From positions 1 to 64,000 of IMG/VR virus record IMGVR_UViG_3300030339_000003: a stretch of DNA of 64,000 nt. One strand, 5' to 3'. This DNA comes from a virus. Positions 15,362 through 22,938 of the stretch are shown here, in pieces; the first letter of the stretch is position 1, and the number at the start of each line of letters is the position of its first letter. Made by a program: the position numbers and the translations under genes. The notes under the pieces are model-generated. The model was given only the letters and a program-made list of their open reading frames with translations, was not told the DNA's origin and did not search any database.

Positions 15362-15811
15362 ATGCTGAATAACAAAATGGAAATACAGAAAATGATTGAG
15401 AAGTTTTTAAGCCGTTTCTTTAAAACACAGCTTACACCGTTTGACTATCCCGACATGCCGTTACAATTCTTAGTAAAGGAAGATAAGTTTCAGTTTACGG
15501 AAGATTATACGACGCCCGATACTGTTATCCCAAAAGGCTTTATAACAGACGGTGCGAGTACTCCACGTTTACTGCAAGGATTGTATCCAGGTTATTACAA
15601 ATACTTTCCAGCAGCTGCTGTGCATGATTTCTTGTACGGTGAAGGTGAACTGTCCAGAAAAGATTGTGATGCAGCTTTACGTGACATCATTCGTTGCCGT
15701 TTAAAGATGGGATGGGAATACTGGTTTATTATGTGGCTAGTGGTTCGCATGTTTGGTGCAAGTCATTATATCAAACGTAATGATCAAGGTAACACAATTA
15801 AGCCAGTTTAA
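15362..15811 (+). CDS. DUF1353 family protein
   Basis: 149 residues. The block Val-Ile-Pro-Lys-Gly-Phe-Ile-Thr-Asp-Gly-Ala-Ser-Thr-Pro-Arg followed by Ala-Ala-Val-His-Asp-Phe-Leu-Tyr is the DUF1353 signature, a family found in many phages and prophages with no settled function. This is the only plus-strand gene between 1 and 37000. No good ribosome site is seen before 15362; starts at 15377 or 15392 are possible. It ends at a hairpin that can serve both strands. Confidence 0.8.
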   Translation: MLNNKMEIQKMIEKFLSRFFKTQLTPFDYPDMPLQFLVKEDKFQFTEDYTTPDTVIPKGFITDGASTPRLLQGLYPGYYKYFPAAAVHDFLYGEGELSRKDCDAALRDIIRCRLKMGWEYWFIMWLVVRMFGASHYIKRNDQGNTIKPV

Positions 15812-15850
15812 AATATACAAAAGCAATATATACTAAAACAAATACAAAAA

Positions 15851-15878
15851 TAATAAGGGAGCGCAAGCTCCCTTATTA
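15851..15878. terminator. Bidirectional terminator
   Basis: A perfect 12-bp stem (taataagggagc / gctcccttatta) with a GCAA or UUGC loop between convergent genes. The minus-strand read continues ATTTTTGTATTTG, a good U-run. Confidence 0.8.
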
Positions 15879-15888
15879 GATGTGTTTA

Positions 15889-16473
15889 TTAAAACCGATC
15901 TTGGTATTTACCAACTGCAATACGAGCAACTGCATCACTTAATTGATCGTGTTCCAACAACACCGGATTGTAGATCACTTTGTTAACAATATCACCACAA
16001 GTGATTACAACATCTTTCCAACCTTCTGGAGTAGGTTCACTTGGAAGTACGACATTAAACACAAATACTTCCGAACCACCAGACGTTGACACACCGTAAA
16101 CACCACCTGATCTTTCGACCAGACCGGCAAACTGAACTAAATCAAAGACTTTGTATTTCAAGTCAAAGTTAGTTAAAAACATATGGGTGTTTTCGGCTTT
16201 TAATAATGCTAAGCGTTTGCCCATACGTTTCTTTAGTTCGATTTGAATATAACGATCAATAAACTCTTGCACCGTTTCCATGCGTTGACGCGTTAATGGA
16301 ATGTCCGCAATAAACTGTTTGATATCTTCCAGGTTAAAGCGGTAATCCATACTTTGAGCGATACTTGACATGGACCAAAGTGCAATCATGTCATGGGTAA
16401 GTTTATAAGAAGCTTCAACACGAGAACCTTTCTTATAATAGCTAACATCTAAAACATGTGTTGATTTAACCAT
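15889..16473 (-). CDS. Paralogous phage protein pair, member 1
   Basis: 194 residues, unrecognised. It aligns along its whole length with the next gene upstream: Lys-Ser/Ala-Thr-His at the start, Leu-Trp-x-x-Ser-Ser, Glu-Phe/Tyr-Ile-Asp-Arg-Tyr, Gly-Val/Cys-Tyr-Gly, and a Gly-Asp-Ile/Asn-Val/Ile...Val-Ile/Thr-Tyr-Asn block. So the two are tandem duplicates. Soluble, without membrane segments. Last gene before the 15851 terminator. Confidence 0.65.
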   Translation of the reverse strand: MVKSTHVLDVSYYKKGSRVEASYKLTHDMIALWSMSSIAQSMDYRFNLEDIKQFIADIPLTRQRMETVQEFIDRYIQIELKKRMGKRLALLKAENTHMFLTNFDLKYKVFDLVQFAGLVERSGGVYGVSTSGGSEVFVFNVVLPSEPTPEGWKDVVITCGDIVNKVIYNPVLLEHDQLSDAVARIAVGKYQDRF

Positions 16474-16496
16474 TATTCAATTACCCCCGGTCAAAG

Positions 16497-17105
16497 TTAT
16501 TTATGTTGTGTTATTGTATTCAAAAGAGCATTGCCTACAGTCATCTTAACGGCACGAACTGTTTCAGCCATTTTACGAAGAACCGCTGCTGACAAGTATT
16601 TATGGTTATAAGTAACATACCCAATGTTATCGCCATGACGTAATGTAATATCACGATGACCTGCGCGACCACAATACTGATGCGAAACATCCATAATGAA
16701 CTCTTTCTTGTTTCCGCTAAGGATGCCATAACAACCTAACGGCTGAACAACGATTTGTTCAAACTTGCCCGGGAATTTCTTATTAATGTGCGCTGTGACC
16801 AGATCTTTGAAATTAGACGTGTCCAGCGCCAGGAACCCTTCCGCATAACGCGCGTTTTGGAAACGGTAGTTAAGCTCAACAAACATATAACGGTCGATGT
16901 ATTCCTGCGGGGATTCTTTACGACGGTTATAAACTTGAACGGATTCAACAAAACGTTTTACTTCCTGGATTGCCATCATGTGCGTGACGTTACGAGGAAG
17001 TGAACTGGTTTTCCAAAGTTCCAGGATTTCTGGACGAATCAAATAGCTAACGTCTTTACCTGTTTCAATTTCGACAATGGATGCTGCGTGTGTTGCTTTG
17101 ATCAT
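16497..17105 (-). CDS. Paralogous phage protein pair, member 2
   Basis: 202 residues and the tandem duplicate of the gene at 15889, with the same block order (Lys-Ala-Thr-His; Leu-Trp-Lys-Thr-Ser-Ser; Glu-Tyr-Ile-Asp-Arg-Tyr; Gly-Cys-Tyr-Gly). It has extra His/Cys residues near 142-150 (Ser-His-Gln-Tyr-Cys-Gly-Arg-Ala-Gly-His). Function unknown. The two genes are 23 bases apart. Confidence 0.65.
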   Translation of the reverse strand: MIKATHAASIVEIETGKDVSYLIRPEILELWKTSSLPRNVTHMMAIQEVKRFVESVQVYNRRKESPQEYIDRYMFVELNYRFQNARYAEGFLALDTSNFKDLVTAHINKKFPGKFEQIVVQPLGCYGILSGNKKEFIMDVSHQYCGRAGHRDITLRHGDNIGYVTYNHKYLSAAVLRKMAETVRAVKMTVGNALLNTITQHK

Positions 17106-17135
17106 TGAATATACCTTTTAAATAAAGTTGCTAAT

Positions 17136-17762
17136 TTAAGTGGTTTGTTGGTAGTCAATAGTAAGTGCGTTACTATTGACCAAATGGAACTTATCAATAT
17201 TTAACGCATTATGCAAACGTTCTAATGTGATAGTTATTGTATCGGGGCGAATCTCTTCTAACGATCGAGTAGTTTTCAAGAAAGTTTCAGCTAACTGATT
17301 TTCCACACTATCGATATTAAGATCTTTGCCGTAGGTCAGGTAATAACCATAAAACGCAAGCTCATCACGTTGTAGGGTTGAGTCTTCCTTACATACTTGT
17401 TCGGCCATACTTTTAATGTATGATTCACCACATGTCCCGAAGTGCTCCAACGTAACATCTTCTTTTACGGTTACGGCTATGGAGACTTCGACTTTATCGT
17501 CGGATTTAAAATAATAAATCCCCATCATTGTCCAGGGTTGTTTCTTTTCTAACAAAAATTCCCTGGCGTATTCTTGTGCGATTTTAAGGTCGCCTCCCTT
17601 TAGGTGTAAGCTCAGGTCAGCGTAGTGGAAAGCAGTTGGTAGATGATTCATATCCCCGATAATGTGAAACTTAGCTAAGCAACGTTCAAGTACTGCATTG
17701 ATATGATTAGCCTTGTTACGGATAAGACTGATTTTCTTCCGTGGCTTTTTATTCTGTCCCAC
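17136..17762 (-). CDS. Unknown 208-residue protein
   Basis: A basic N-terminus (Lys-Lys-Pro-Arg-Lys-Lys) precedes a soluble alpha/beta body. Cys residues are scattered. The C-terminal half is rich in Thr, Glu and Leu. Not clearly related to the 15889/16497 pair. No recognised motif. Confidence 0.58.
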   Translation of the reverse strand: MGQNKKPRKKISLIRNKANHINAVLERCLAKFHIIGDMNHLPTAFHYADLSLHLKGGDLKIAQEYAREFLLEKKQPWTMMGIYYFKSDDKVEVSIAVTVKEDVTLEHFGTCGESYIKSMAEQVCKEDSTLQRDELAFYGYYLTYGKDLNIDSVENQLAETFLKTTRSLEEIRPDTITITLERLHNALNIDKFHLVNSNALTIDYQQTT

Positions 17763-17790
17763 AATTTACCCCTTTTAAAAAATGTTTAAG

Positions 17791-18456
17791 TTAGTCGCGT
17801 GAATAAGGAGAATTAATATCATAAGGATGTTGATATTGTGGTCTGTTATAATTTGGCCCTTGCATTTGTTGGTTGGGTTGACCACCGCCATAAACATTTT
17901 GCGCAAACCCTGGTCCCATTGGCGCACCTTGATACGCTTGCTCTGTTTGTTGACCCCATACAACCATGTCACGAATTACAAAAGCAGAAATTTCAACCAG
18001 AGGCTCATCTACTTTGCCAGATGTGAATTCAAAATTAAATGAATTGATATAAGCTTCAACATCGACTTTATTAAAGAACCAATGAATCCTTTTGAATTCG
18101 ACAACTCGGTCAAACTTTTCTTCGAGTGCGGTAAAAATATTACGAGTTGTTAACGGCTCGCCAAACATATTTTGGTCTATAATCAAGAAAGACGACATTA
18201 ATTTAACCGGTGGCATATATGTCGGAAGTGGCGAGTGTAAACAAATTGCTGACAAGGTTGAAACTACCTCAACACCTGTTAACAATTCAAGAATACGTTT
18301 GTCATCCCAACCCATATTTGCATCAAGCTCTGCAACACAATATATGGCATCTTTACGGTTATCGATATCTGCGAATTCCATTACCAAAGTTTTGTTTAAT
18401 TGGAGATTTAGATCACCCAACTCGGGAACAGTACCCCATGAATTATTGTCAGTCAT
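17791..18456 (-). CDS. Unknown protein with Gln/Asn/Pro/Tyr-rich tail
   Basis: 221 residues. The first ~165 form a soluble domain without known motif. The last ~50 residues are low complexity (Gly-Gly-Gly-Gln-Pro-Asn-Gln-Gln-Met, Asn-Arg-Pro-Gln-Tyr-Gln-His) and probably disordered. Its start overlaps the stop of the BCS1-like ATPase by 8 bases, so the two are likely translated together. It could be a partner or substrate of that ATPase (inference). Confidence 0.62.
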   Translation of the reverse strand: MTDNNSWGTVPELGDLNLQLNKTLVMEFADIDNRKDAIYCVAELDANMGWDDKRILELLTGVEVVSTLSAICLHSPLPTYMPPVKLMSSFLIIDQNMFGEPLTTRNIFTALEEKFDRVVEFKRIHWFFNKVDVEAYINSFNFEFTSGKVDEPLVEISAFVIRDMVVWGQQTEQAYQGAPMGPGFAQNVYGGGQPNQQMQGPNYNRPQYQHPYDINSPYSRD

Positions 18457-19681
18457 TTTTAATAAACTCCTTTAATGCTAAGTTAAATTGATTGAAGTCC
18501 CATTTGTTTGCAATAACCAATTCTTGTAATTCACCACCGGTAATCTTCACACCGGCAGGTAATTCGAATTGTGCATCTGGGTACATCATGGTAATGTATT
18601 CTTTAATTTCAACATCAGTAAAGGCAGGGATAAAGATTTTCTTATCCACACGACCCGGACGTGTTAATGCTTTAGACAATTTATCGGCGATGTTAGTAGT
18701 AATGAAAATGATTTCACCACTCAATTCTTTTAACCCGTCTAATGTATTTAAAATAGTAACGATAGACACTTCATCGGTATCTACAGGTTTTTCATCTTCA
18801 ACTTTTTGTGCTCGAGTTTGTGCCCCCTTACAACTTTCAATATCTTCCAAGGTAATAATACTGTTCTTGGGTGCGCTGTAAAACGCTGCAGCGAATGTAA
18901 GATTAGTCATGGTAGATATATTTAACATAGCAATTTCACGATCGTATTCGTGCGCTACGGCTTTAATAATACTGGTCTTACCCGTTCCAGGAGGCCCATA
19001 CAAAAGAATCGTCAATTTGTATGGGATGCCGCGATCAACGTACCATTGTTTATTATTTAAAAACTTATCAATAGTTTCGATGATTTCAGCTTTAGCTGTT
19101 TTGTTAATAATAACGGAACTTAATTTACGTTTAGGCGCGGCACCTAATAAACTCCAACACACGTCTTTACCTGCAAAGGTAAATATTTCACGTTCATCGG
19201 GTAAACGCTTTTCACTAAACTCATTAAAGAAATTAACCATGATTCTTTTATTTAAAGAAACGGTTGATATGGTGATCTTTAATTTTTCTTTTGTAGATGC
19301 TTGTGATTCTAATCGACTTATGACAACACGGTACAAACGCTTTTTATAAATCATCCAATGGGTGCCTACTCCTGGGCCTAGTGCGCCAAAAGCTGACCAA
19401 GAACTATTCACTAAGCCAACGGATTTTGTAAACTTAAAACATTCTACTTTTTCAAACCATTCTAAAAAGTTCTTAAAGTTTTTGTCTGAATTACCTTCCC
19501 CGCTATTATCCATAGAAAGACGAACAACAAACATATCTTCAAATCTATTTTGAAGATATTTCGGACCTTTCCAAAAAGCACCTACAACACCAGCAGCCAA
19601 CGTGATACTAATTGTGCTACCTATTAATGGTAGTTCTTTAGCAAGTTCGTTAAACTTAGTAAACATATCAAGCAACAACAT
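18449..19681 (-). CDS. BCS1-like AAA ATPase
   Basis: 410 residues. An N-terminal hydrophobic segment (about 20-37) precedes a BCS1-type N domain (about 45-215). The AAA core has Walker A Gly-Pro-Pro-Gly-Thr-Gly-Lys-Thr-Ser (229-237), Walker B Ile-Ile-Thr-Leu-Glu-Asp (275-280), sensor Thr-Thr-Asn (328-330) and Arg-Pro-Gly-Arg (341-344). BCS1 moves folded proteins across the mitochondrial inner membrane; the job of phage and bacterial homologs is unknown. AAAGGA lies before the ATG. It is the first gene of a long unit behind a consensus octamer promoter and leader stem-loop. Confidence 0.88.
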   Translation of the reverse strand: MLLLDMFTKFNELAKELPLIGSTISITLAAGVVGAFWKGPKYLQNRFEDMFVVRLSMDNSGEGNSDKNFKNFLEWFEKVECFKFTKSVGLVNSSWSAFGALGPGVGTHWMIYKKRLYRVVISRLESQASTKEKLKITISTVSLNKRIMVNFFNEFSEKRLPDEREIFTFAGKDVCWSLLGAAPKRKLSSVIINKTAKAEIIETIDKFLNNKQWYVDRGIPYKLTILLYGPPGTGKTSIIKAVAHEYDREIAMLNISTMTNLTFAAAFYSAPKNSIITLEDIESCKGAQTRAQKVEDEKPVDTDEVSIVTILNTLDGLKELSGEIIFITTNIADKLSKALTRPGRVDKKIFIPAFTDVEIKEYITMMYPDAQFELPAGVKITGGELQELVIANKWDFNQFNLALKEFIKND

Positions 19682-19691
19682 GATTTATCCT

Positions 19692-19716
19692 TTAAATAGA
19701 GTGGTTAACTACTTAA
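19692..19716 (-). promoter_or_regulatory. 5' leader stem-loop
   Basis: The 8-base arms ttaaatag (19692-19699) and ctacttaa (19709-19716) form 8 pairs on the minus-strand RNA, one of them G:U. The structure touches the octamer at 19717 and stops next to the AAAGGA ribosome site. Confidence 0.5.
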
Positions 19717-19724
19717 GTAATATA
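19717..19724 (-). promoter_or_regulatory. Early-type octamer promoter (TATATTAC, exact)
   Basis: The minus-strand sequence AAACC-TATATTAC-TTAAG is an exact match to the TATATTAC core reported for phiKZ early promoters. It lies 36 bases before the BCS1-like start codon and just after a terminator. Confidence 0.7.
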
Positions 19725-19740
19725 GGTTTAAAAATATATA

Positions 19741-19766
19741 CTACTATCTCCTAACGGAGATAGTAG
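19741..19766 (-). terminator. Terminator hairpin
   Basis: A perfect 11-bp stem (ctactatctcc / ggagatagtag) with a 4-base loop after the stop of the 120-residue membrane protein. The minus-strand read continues TATATATTTTTAAACC. Confidence 0.75.
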
Positions 19767-19780
19767 TAGCTTATTATGTT

Positions 19781-20143
19781 TTATTTTTTACCAGACATCC
19801 AGAATATTAAATGCAGCACTATCTCTATGCCGACCACATAGGCTAATGCTTCTAAATAATTCGGGAATAGGAATGAATCATTTAAGAACGACATACATGA
19901 GAAAAATAACACTGCATCGAACAATCGTTCTCTATGATCAAACCACGGATTAACTTTTAGCTTAAAGGCATACATAATTGCCATAGCTAATCCACCAGAA
20001 ACAATAGCAAGTGCTAAAGAAAAAACGAAATAGCTGATTTTGTTACTGTTTGACACGTCAAGTAAAATATAAGTTTCTACTACGGTAGCAAACAAAATAA
20101 TTATGCTGGTGTAAAATTTATTGTAACTTGATACCTTTTCCAC
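19781..20143 (-). CDS. Four-segment membrane protein
   Basis: 120 residues with about four hydrophobic segments (about 10-28, 36-59, 74-90, 96-115) and a basic Lys-Lys end. Probably an integral inner-membrane protein. No transporter motif is seen. Its start overlaps the 96-residue gene by 26 bases. An early-expressed membrane protein of unknown role. Confidence 0.65.
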   Translation of the reverse strand: MEKVSSYNKFYTSIIILFATVVETYILLDVSNSNKISYFVFSLALAIVSGGLAMAIMYAFKLKVNPWFDHRERLFDAVLFFSCMSFLNDSFLFPNYLEALAYVVGIEIVLHLIFWMSGKK

Positions 20144-20408
20144 TTTTCGTCTCCTGTTTAGGAAGCGGTTGTAATTGTTCTAACATAATAGGGTAATGCG
20201 CAGGACACCCCATACGAGCAGTGCAGTTGTCCAATACATCCAATTCACCATTAATTTTAACAATTGCTAAATTAACGGGATAAGGAACATTAATGTCATT
20301 AACTGAATTAATACGAGTGTAACCTTCAGCACTGACTTTTGCAGACTTGCGAACGGGTTTTAATCTTTCGCCTACAAAGATAACAAAGTTCTCATATTCT
20401 TTTACCAT
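20118..20408 (-). CDS. Unknown 96-residue protein
   Basis: A soluble basic protein with two Cys (Asn-Cys-Thr-Ala-Arg-Met-Gly-Cys-Pro-Ala-His) that could bind a metal or form a disulphide. The tail is rich in Gln and Lys. Its end overlaps the membrane protein gene by 26 bases, suggesting translational coupling. Confidence 0.58.
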   Translation of the reverse strand: MVKEYENFVIFVGERLKPVRKSAKVSAEGYTRINSVNDINVPYPVNLAIVKINGELDVLDNCTARMGCPAHYPIMLEQLQPLPKQETKSGKGIKLQ

Positions 20409-20434
20409 TTTAAAAAATACCTCAAATTAACATA

Positions 20435-20442
20435 ATAATAGA
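20435..20442 (-). promoter_or_regulatory. Early-type octamer promoter candidate (TCTATTAT)
   Basis: The same minus-strand octamer TCTATTAT as at 6126, 27 bases before the 20408 start and just after the 20462 hairpin. No clear leader stem-loop follows, so this is a weaker candidate. Confidence 0.35.
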
Positions 20443-20461
20443 TGTGCTACTTATTTTTTAT

Positions 20462-20481
20462 TGTGGGGATCGCTCCCCACA
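20462..20481. terminator. Hairpin between transcription units
   Basis: A perfect 8-bp stem (tgtgggga / tccccaca) 6 bases after the stop of the 40-residue gene. No U-run follows on the minus strand (ATAAAAAATAAG), so it is either an atypical terminator or an mRNA-end stabiliser. Confidence 0.5.
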
Positions 20482-20487
20482 ACTTAT

Positions 20488-20610
20488 TTAATCTTCAAAA
20501 ATATTGCGGAGTAAAATACTCACACTCGCAAGTTTAATAAATAATTCTACCAAAAAGGGAATAACCAATATGAAACCAAACAAGCATAATAATTTATCTT
20601 CTACGGACAT
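20488..20610 (-). CDS. 40-residue single-pass membrane protein
   Basis: The frame from the ATG at 20610 encodes 40 residues. Charged ends (Glu-Asp-Lys; Phe-Glu-Asp) flank one hydrophobic segment (about 7-32). It fits neatly between the 140-residue gene and the 20462 hairpin. A probable membrane microprotein. Function unknown. Confidence 0.5.
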   Translation of the reverse strand: MSVEDKLLCLFGFILVIPFLVELFIKLASVSILLRNIFED

Positions 20611-20657
20611 TTACTTTTAATACCCCTAATAAAAATAACAAACAATAAGTATAAGAT

Positions 20658-21080
20658 CTACACGGTACTGTACAAGCGGACATAGTCTAATGATTTTAAC
20701 AAATAAGGAATTTCTTTGGTCAAAGTCCCTACCATTTTAACATTGATTGGGTAATCAGAATCCGCGAACATATATTTAACTACCCGTTCTTTTTTACCTT
20801 TAGGAATGATACGCGCATAGATGCCATCTTTCTTTTCGTACACTTCAATAATTTCTGCGCATTTGTTTGAAGCGATTGTTTCATCGCTCATACACGGTGT
20901 TGCCAATAAAGGAACATCCTTGTTTTTAAACATGTTAAGCAACTTTGCTTTTAAGGCAGCAGTAACTAATAACGTACTGTAATCTACAACTTTTAATTCT
21001 AACGAACCTCCAGACCCGATACCTGTCAAGACTTTGGGAATGGAGATTGCGTTATTGTTGGTATATTGTTTCTTAGACAT
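20658..21080 (-). CDS. Unknown 140-residue protein
   Basis: A soluble alpha/beta protein with two Cys (Ala-Thr-Pro-Cys-Met; Asn-Lys-Cys-Ala-Glu) and a Lys-Lys-Gly-Lys-Lys-Glu-Arg loop. Not recognised. Its start overlaps the 183-residue gene by 8 bases. Confidence 0.6.
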   Translation of the reverse strand: MSKKQYTNNNAISIPKVLTGIGSGGSLELKVVDYSTLLVTAALKAKLLNMFKNKDVPLLATPCMSDETIASNKCAEIIEVYEKKDGIYARIIPKGKKERVVKYMFADSDYPINVKMVGTLTKEIPYLLKSLDYVRLYSTV

Positions 21081-21624
21081 TTCTTTTCCTGAATACTAAT
21101 ACGGGTGATTGAGTTAACGCCGGAATAAACAACGGCGGGCCTACAAGTGCACTATAGTCATCGCGTAAGTGTATGTTGCTAACAAATACAGCAATACGTT
21201 TACCCTTGGTCATAGCGCGTTTAATTTGGTAAATCATTTCTGTTTCACGAATCACTGTAGAATGTACTTGATTAATCCCCGGTGTATCACAACTATGGAT
21301 ATTAGGTTGCCACGTATCCATTCCGATAAAAGGAATACGTTTGGTTTCGCACAACACTAATACACGTCTTTGTAAAAATACCATTTCATTAACCGTAGTT
21401 GGGTTAATCATTTCTTTATCGTCGTAACGATAAGGATTAGCAATTTCAACAAAGATCTGGTCAAACTTTTTTATTTCGTGGTGTTTTAAAAACAAAGTAC
21501 GTGATTGCTGCATATTGCGAAGTACATCATCGACGCCGTAAATAATACAATTGTAGCCTTTTACATCAATATTTTTATTATCTCTTTGACCATAAGCTGC
21601 AAGGTGAAATGGTAAAGCCGTCAT
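21073..21624 (-). CDS. Unknown 183-residue protein
   Basis: A Rossmann-like pattern of strands and helices is suggested: Asn-Cys-Ile-Ile-Tyr-Gly-Val-Asp-Asp near 25-33, Gln-Ile-Phe-Val-Glu-Ile-Ala-Asn, Val-Leu-Val-Leu-Cys-Glu-Thr-Lys and Arg-Ile-Ala-Val-Phe-Val-Ser-Asn-Ile-His-Leu. The last resembles the Gly-Asn-x-His pattern of GumN/TraB-like or haem-uptake proteins, but only weakly. No assignment is made. Confidence 0.58.
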   Translation of the reverse strand: MTALPFHLAAYGQRDNKNIDVKGYNCIIYGVDDVLRNMQQSRTLFLKHHEIKKFDQIFVEIANPYRYDDKEMINPTTVNEMVFLQRRVLVLCETKRIPFIGMDTWQPNIHSCDTPGINQVHSTVIRETEMIYQIKRAMTKGKRIAVFVSNIHLRDDYSALVGPPLFIPALTQSPVLVFRKRNV

Positions 21625-21633
21625 AATGTTTCC

Positions 21634-22089
21634 TTAGAAACGAAAATCAACATTATCCTTATTAATTAAAGGCAATGCATCGATAATCGCCTGGCGGTTA
21701 AATAATTGATAGCTGACGCCAATACGTGCGACAGCTGCCCGGTTTAAAAAGTCTTGTACAGTGCATTTGTTTTTAGCAAAGTCTGCACGCAACAAATAAG
21801 CAAAGTGTTGATCCCAATCATTGTACCCATGACAAAAGCTTGGTGTTACTAATGGCAATGGATAAAATTCTTTAAGGTTCCCACTTTCTACTATTACATT
21901 TACAGGACGATTAGATTTCCCGATCATGACATAGTTTTGTTGCATTAGCTCCGGGGATTCATCCACAAGAAACCCATAAACAAAATCTTTACGGAATTGC
22001 ATTTTGATCATGCTATCTTGAATTTCGTACGTTCTGGAGCGCCTTGCTATTTTAACGCACGCCAAATGACCAGGGTCAAGAATTATCAT
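21634..22089 (-). CDS. Unknown 151-residue protein
   Basis: A soluble, mixed alpha/beta protein with Cys near residues 11 and 83 and an Asn-Lys-Cys-Thr segment. The start overlaps the Ntn-hydrolase-like gene stop by 4 bases. Function unknown. The tight coupling suggests the two products may be needed together (inference). Confidence 0.58.
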   Translation of the reverse strand: MIILDPGHLACVKIARRSRTYEIQDSMIKMQFRKDFVYGFLVDESPELMQQNYVMIGKSNRPVNVIVESGNLKEFYPLPLVTPSFCHGYNDWDQHFAYLLRADFAKNKCTVQDFLNRAAVARIGVSYQLFNRQAIIDALPLINKDNVDFRF

Positions 22090-22607
22090 TTCTTTTTCCT
22101 TTTAGAGATCAATGTTAAAGAACGCCGATCAAAAGCGATACTTTCATTGTTTATATGATATTGTTTGTTTATCGCCAAGCAATCAAAGATTTCTTGTGCA
22201 GACAAATTAATACAATCGTAGAATTCAAAAGAAGTATCAGGGGAAACATACGTTAAATCACGATGGATTATAATTTCAAATGTTTCCCCATCTCCTATAA
22301 CCGTATATGCGTTACGCTTAGTTAAAAACAATGCTTTGAATTTCTCAGTTGTCTTTTCACCAATGTTAAGGAATTCCCCTTTCATACCGCCCAATTCAAA
22401 CAACGTTATGACCAAGCACAATGGCTCGGTCATGATTACCGATTGATCATTGTCATAGATCCACGCGATTGTGTTGTCCGCATTGACATGATGTTTAGGT
22501 TCTTTTAGTTCGTGGTAAATTTCTGCAAATACCCCTACTTTAGGTTTCTTTACAACTACTCGTGTATCTGCTACTAACACGTTATCACGGTAAACAATTA
22601 AAGTCAT
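22086..22607 (-). CDS. Proteasome-like (Ntn-hydrolase) protein, tentative
   Basis: The ATG at 22607 is chosen because AGGA lies 6 bases upstream; the ATG at 22613 would leave no gap. That gives an N-terminus Met-Thr-Leu-Ile-Val-Tyr-Arg-Asp-Asn-Val-Leu-Val-Ala-Asp-Thr-Arg. Removal of Met would expose Thr, the nucleophile position in proteasome beta/HslV-type Ntn hydrolases. In those, Thr-Thr-x-Val starts a strand pair leading to an Ala-x-Asp turn. The body is alpha/beta with an Ala-Trp-Ile-Tyr segment and a Lys-rich tail (Lys-Arg-Lys-Lys-Lys). Weak similarity only; the rest does not show a known active site. Confidence 0.55.
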   Translation of the reverse strand: MTLIVYRDNVLVADTRVVVKKPKVGVFAEIYHELKEPKHHVNADNTIAWIYDNDQSVIMTEPLCLVITLFELGGMKGEFLNIGEKTTEKFKALFLTKRNAYTVIGDGETFEIIIHRDLTYVSPDTSFEFYDCINLSAQEIFDCLAINKQYHINNESIAFDRRSLTLISKRKKK

Positions 22608-22620
22608 ATCCATTCCTACA

Positions 22621-22644
22621 TGAATGGAGCCGAAGCCCCATTCA
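22621..22644. terminator. Intergenic hairpin with UUCG/CGAA loop
   Basis: A 10-bp stem with one mismatch (tgaatggagc / gccccattca) closed by a cgaa loop (UUCG on the minus strand). It sits between the stop at 22663 and the start at 22607 without a minus-strand U-run. It may be a processing or mRNA-stability element, not a full terminator. Confidence 0.45.
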
Positions 22645-22662
22645 TTATTTTAATTTAAACGA

Positions 22663-22938
22663 TTACAGACTAGGCCACATGCCTGCGCGCGGCGATGTTG
22701 CTGGATTAGATTTAGTATCTTTGCTAACTTTAACAGGCTTGGTAGTTAATACATTACCATCGACCAACAAAGTGTTACCCATTTTGAATTCACCCACCTG
22801 AGTAGGTTCCAGCAACACTTTGACGATAGTAGTACCGTGACCAGCATACAGTGTGTTACCGTTAACACCAGTAACAACAACTTGATCTACGCCTTCCAGG
22901 TCTTTAGCTTGCTGGTCGCTCAATTGTAATACGGTCAT
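22663..22938 (-). CDS. Unknown 91-residue protein
   Basis: A small beta-rich protein (Gln-Val-Val-Val-Thr-Gly-Val-Asn-Gly; Thr-Ile-Val-Lys-Val-Leu-Leu) with a Ser/Pro/Arg-rich tail. Base composition is richer in G+C than its neighbours, which may mean higher expression. Four-base overlap with the gene upstream. Not recognised. Confidence 0.58.
   Translation of the reverse strand: MTVLQLSDQQAKDLEGVDQVVVTGVNGNTLYAGHGTTIVKVLLEPTQVGEFKMGNTLLVDGNVLTTKPVKVSKDTKSNPATSPRAGMWPSL

Noticed and set aside
15825-15834. TATATTG-like sequence after the DUF1353 gene as a promoter
   Set aside because: It would transcribe leftward into the antisense of the DUF1353 gene and lacks the ATTAC/T core.
18092-19553. 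Plus-strand open frames opposite the AAA ATPase and its neighbour
   Set aside because: They are antisense to clearly coding genes and have no recognisable motifs or ribosome sites.
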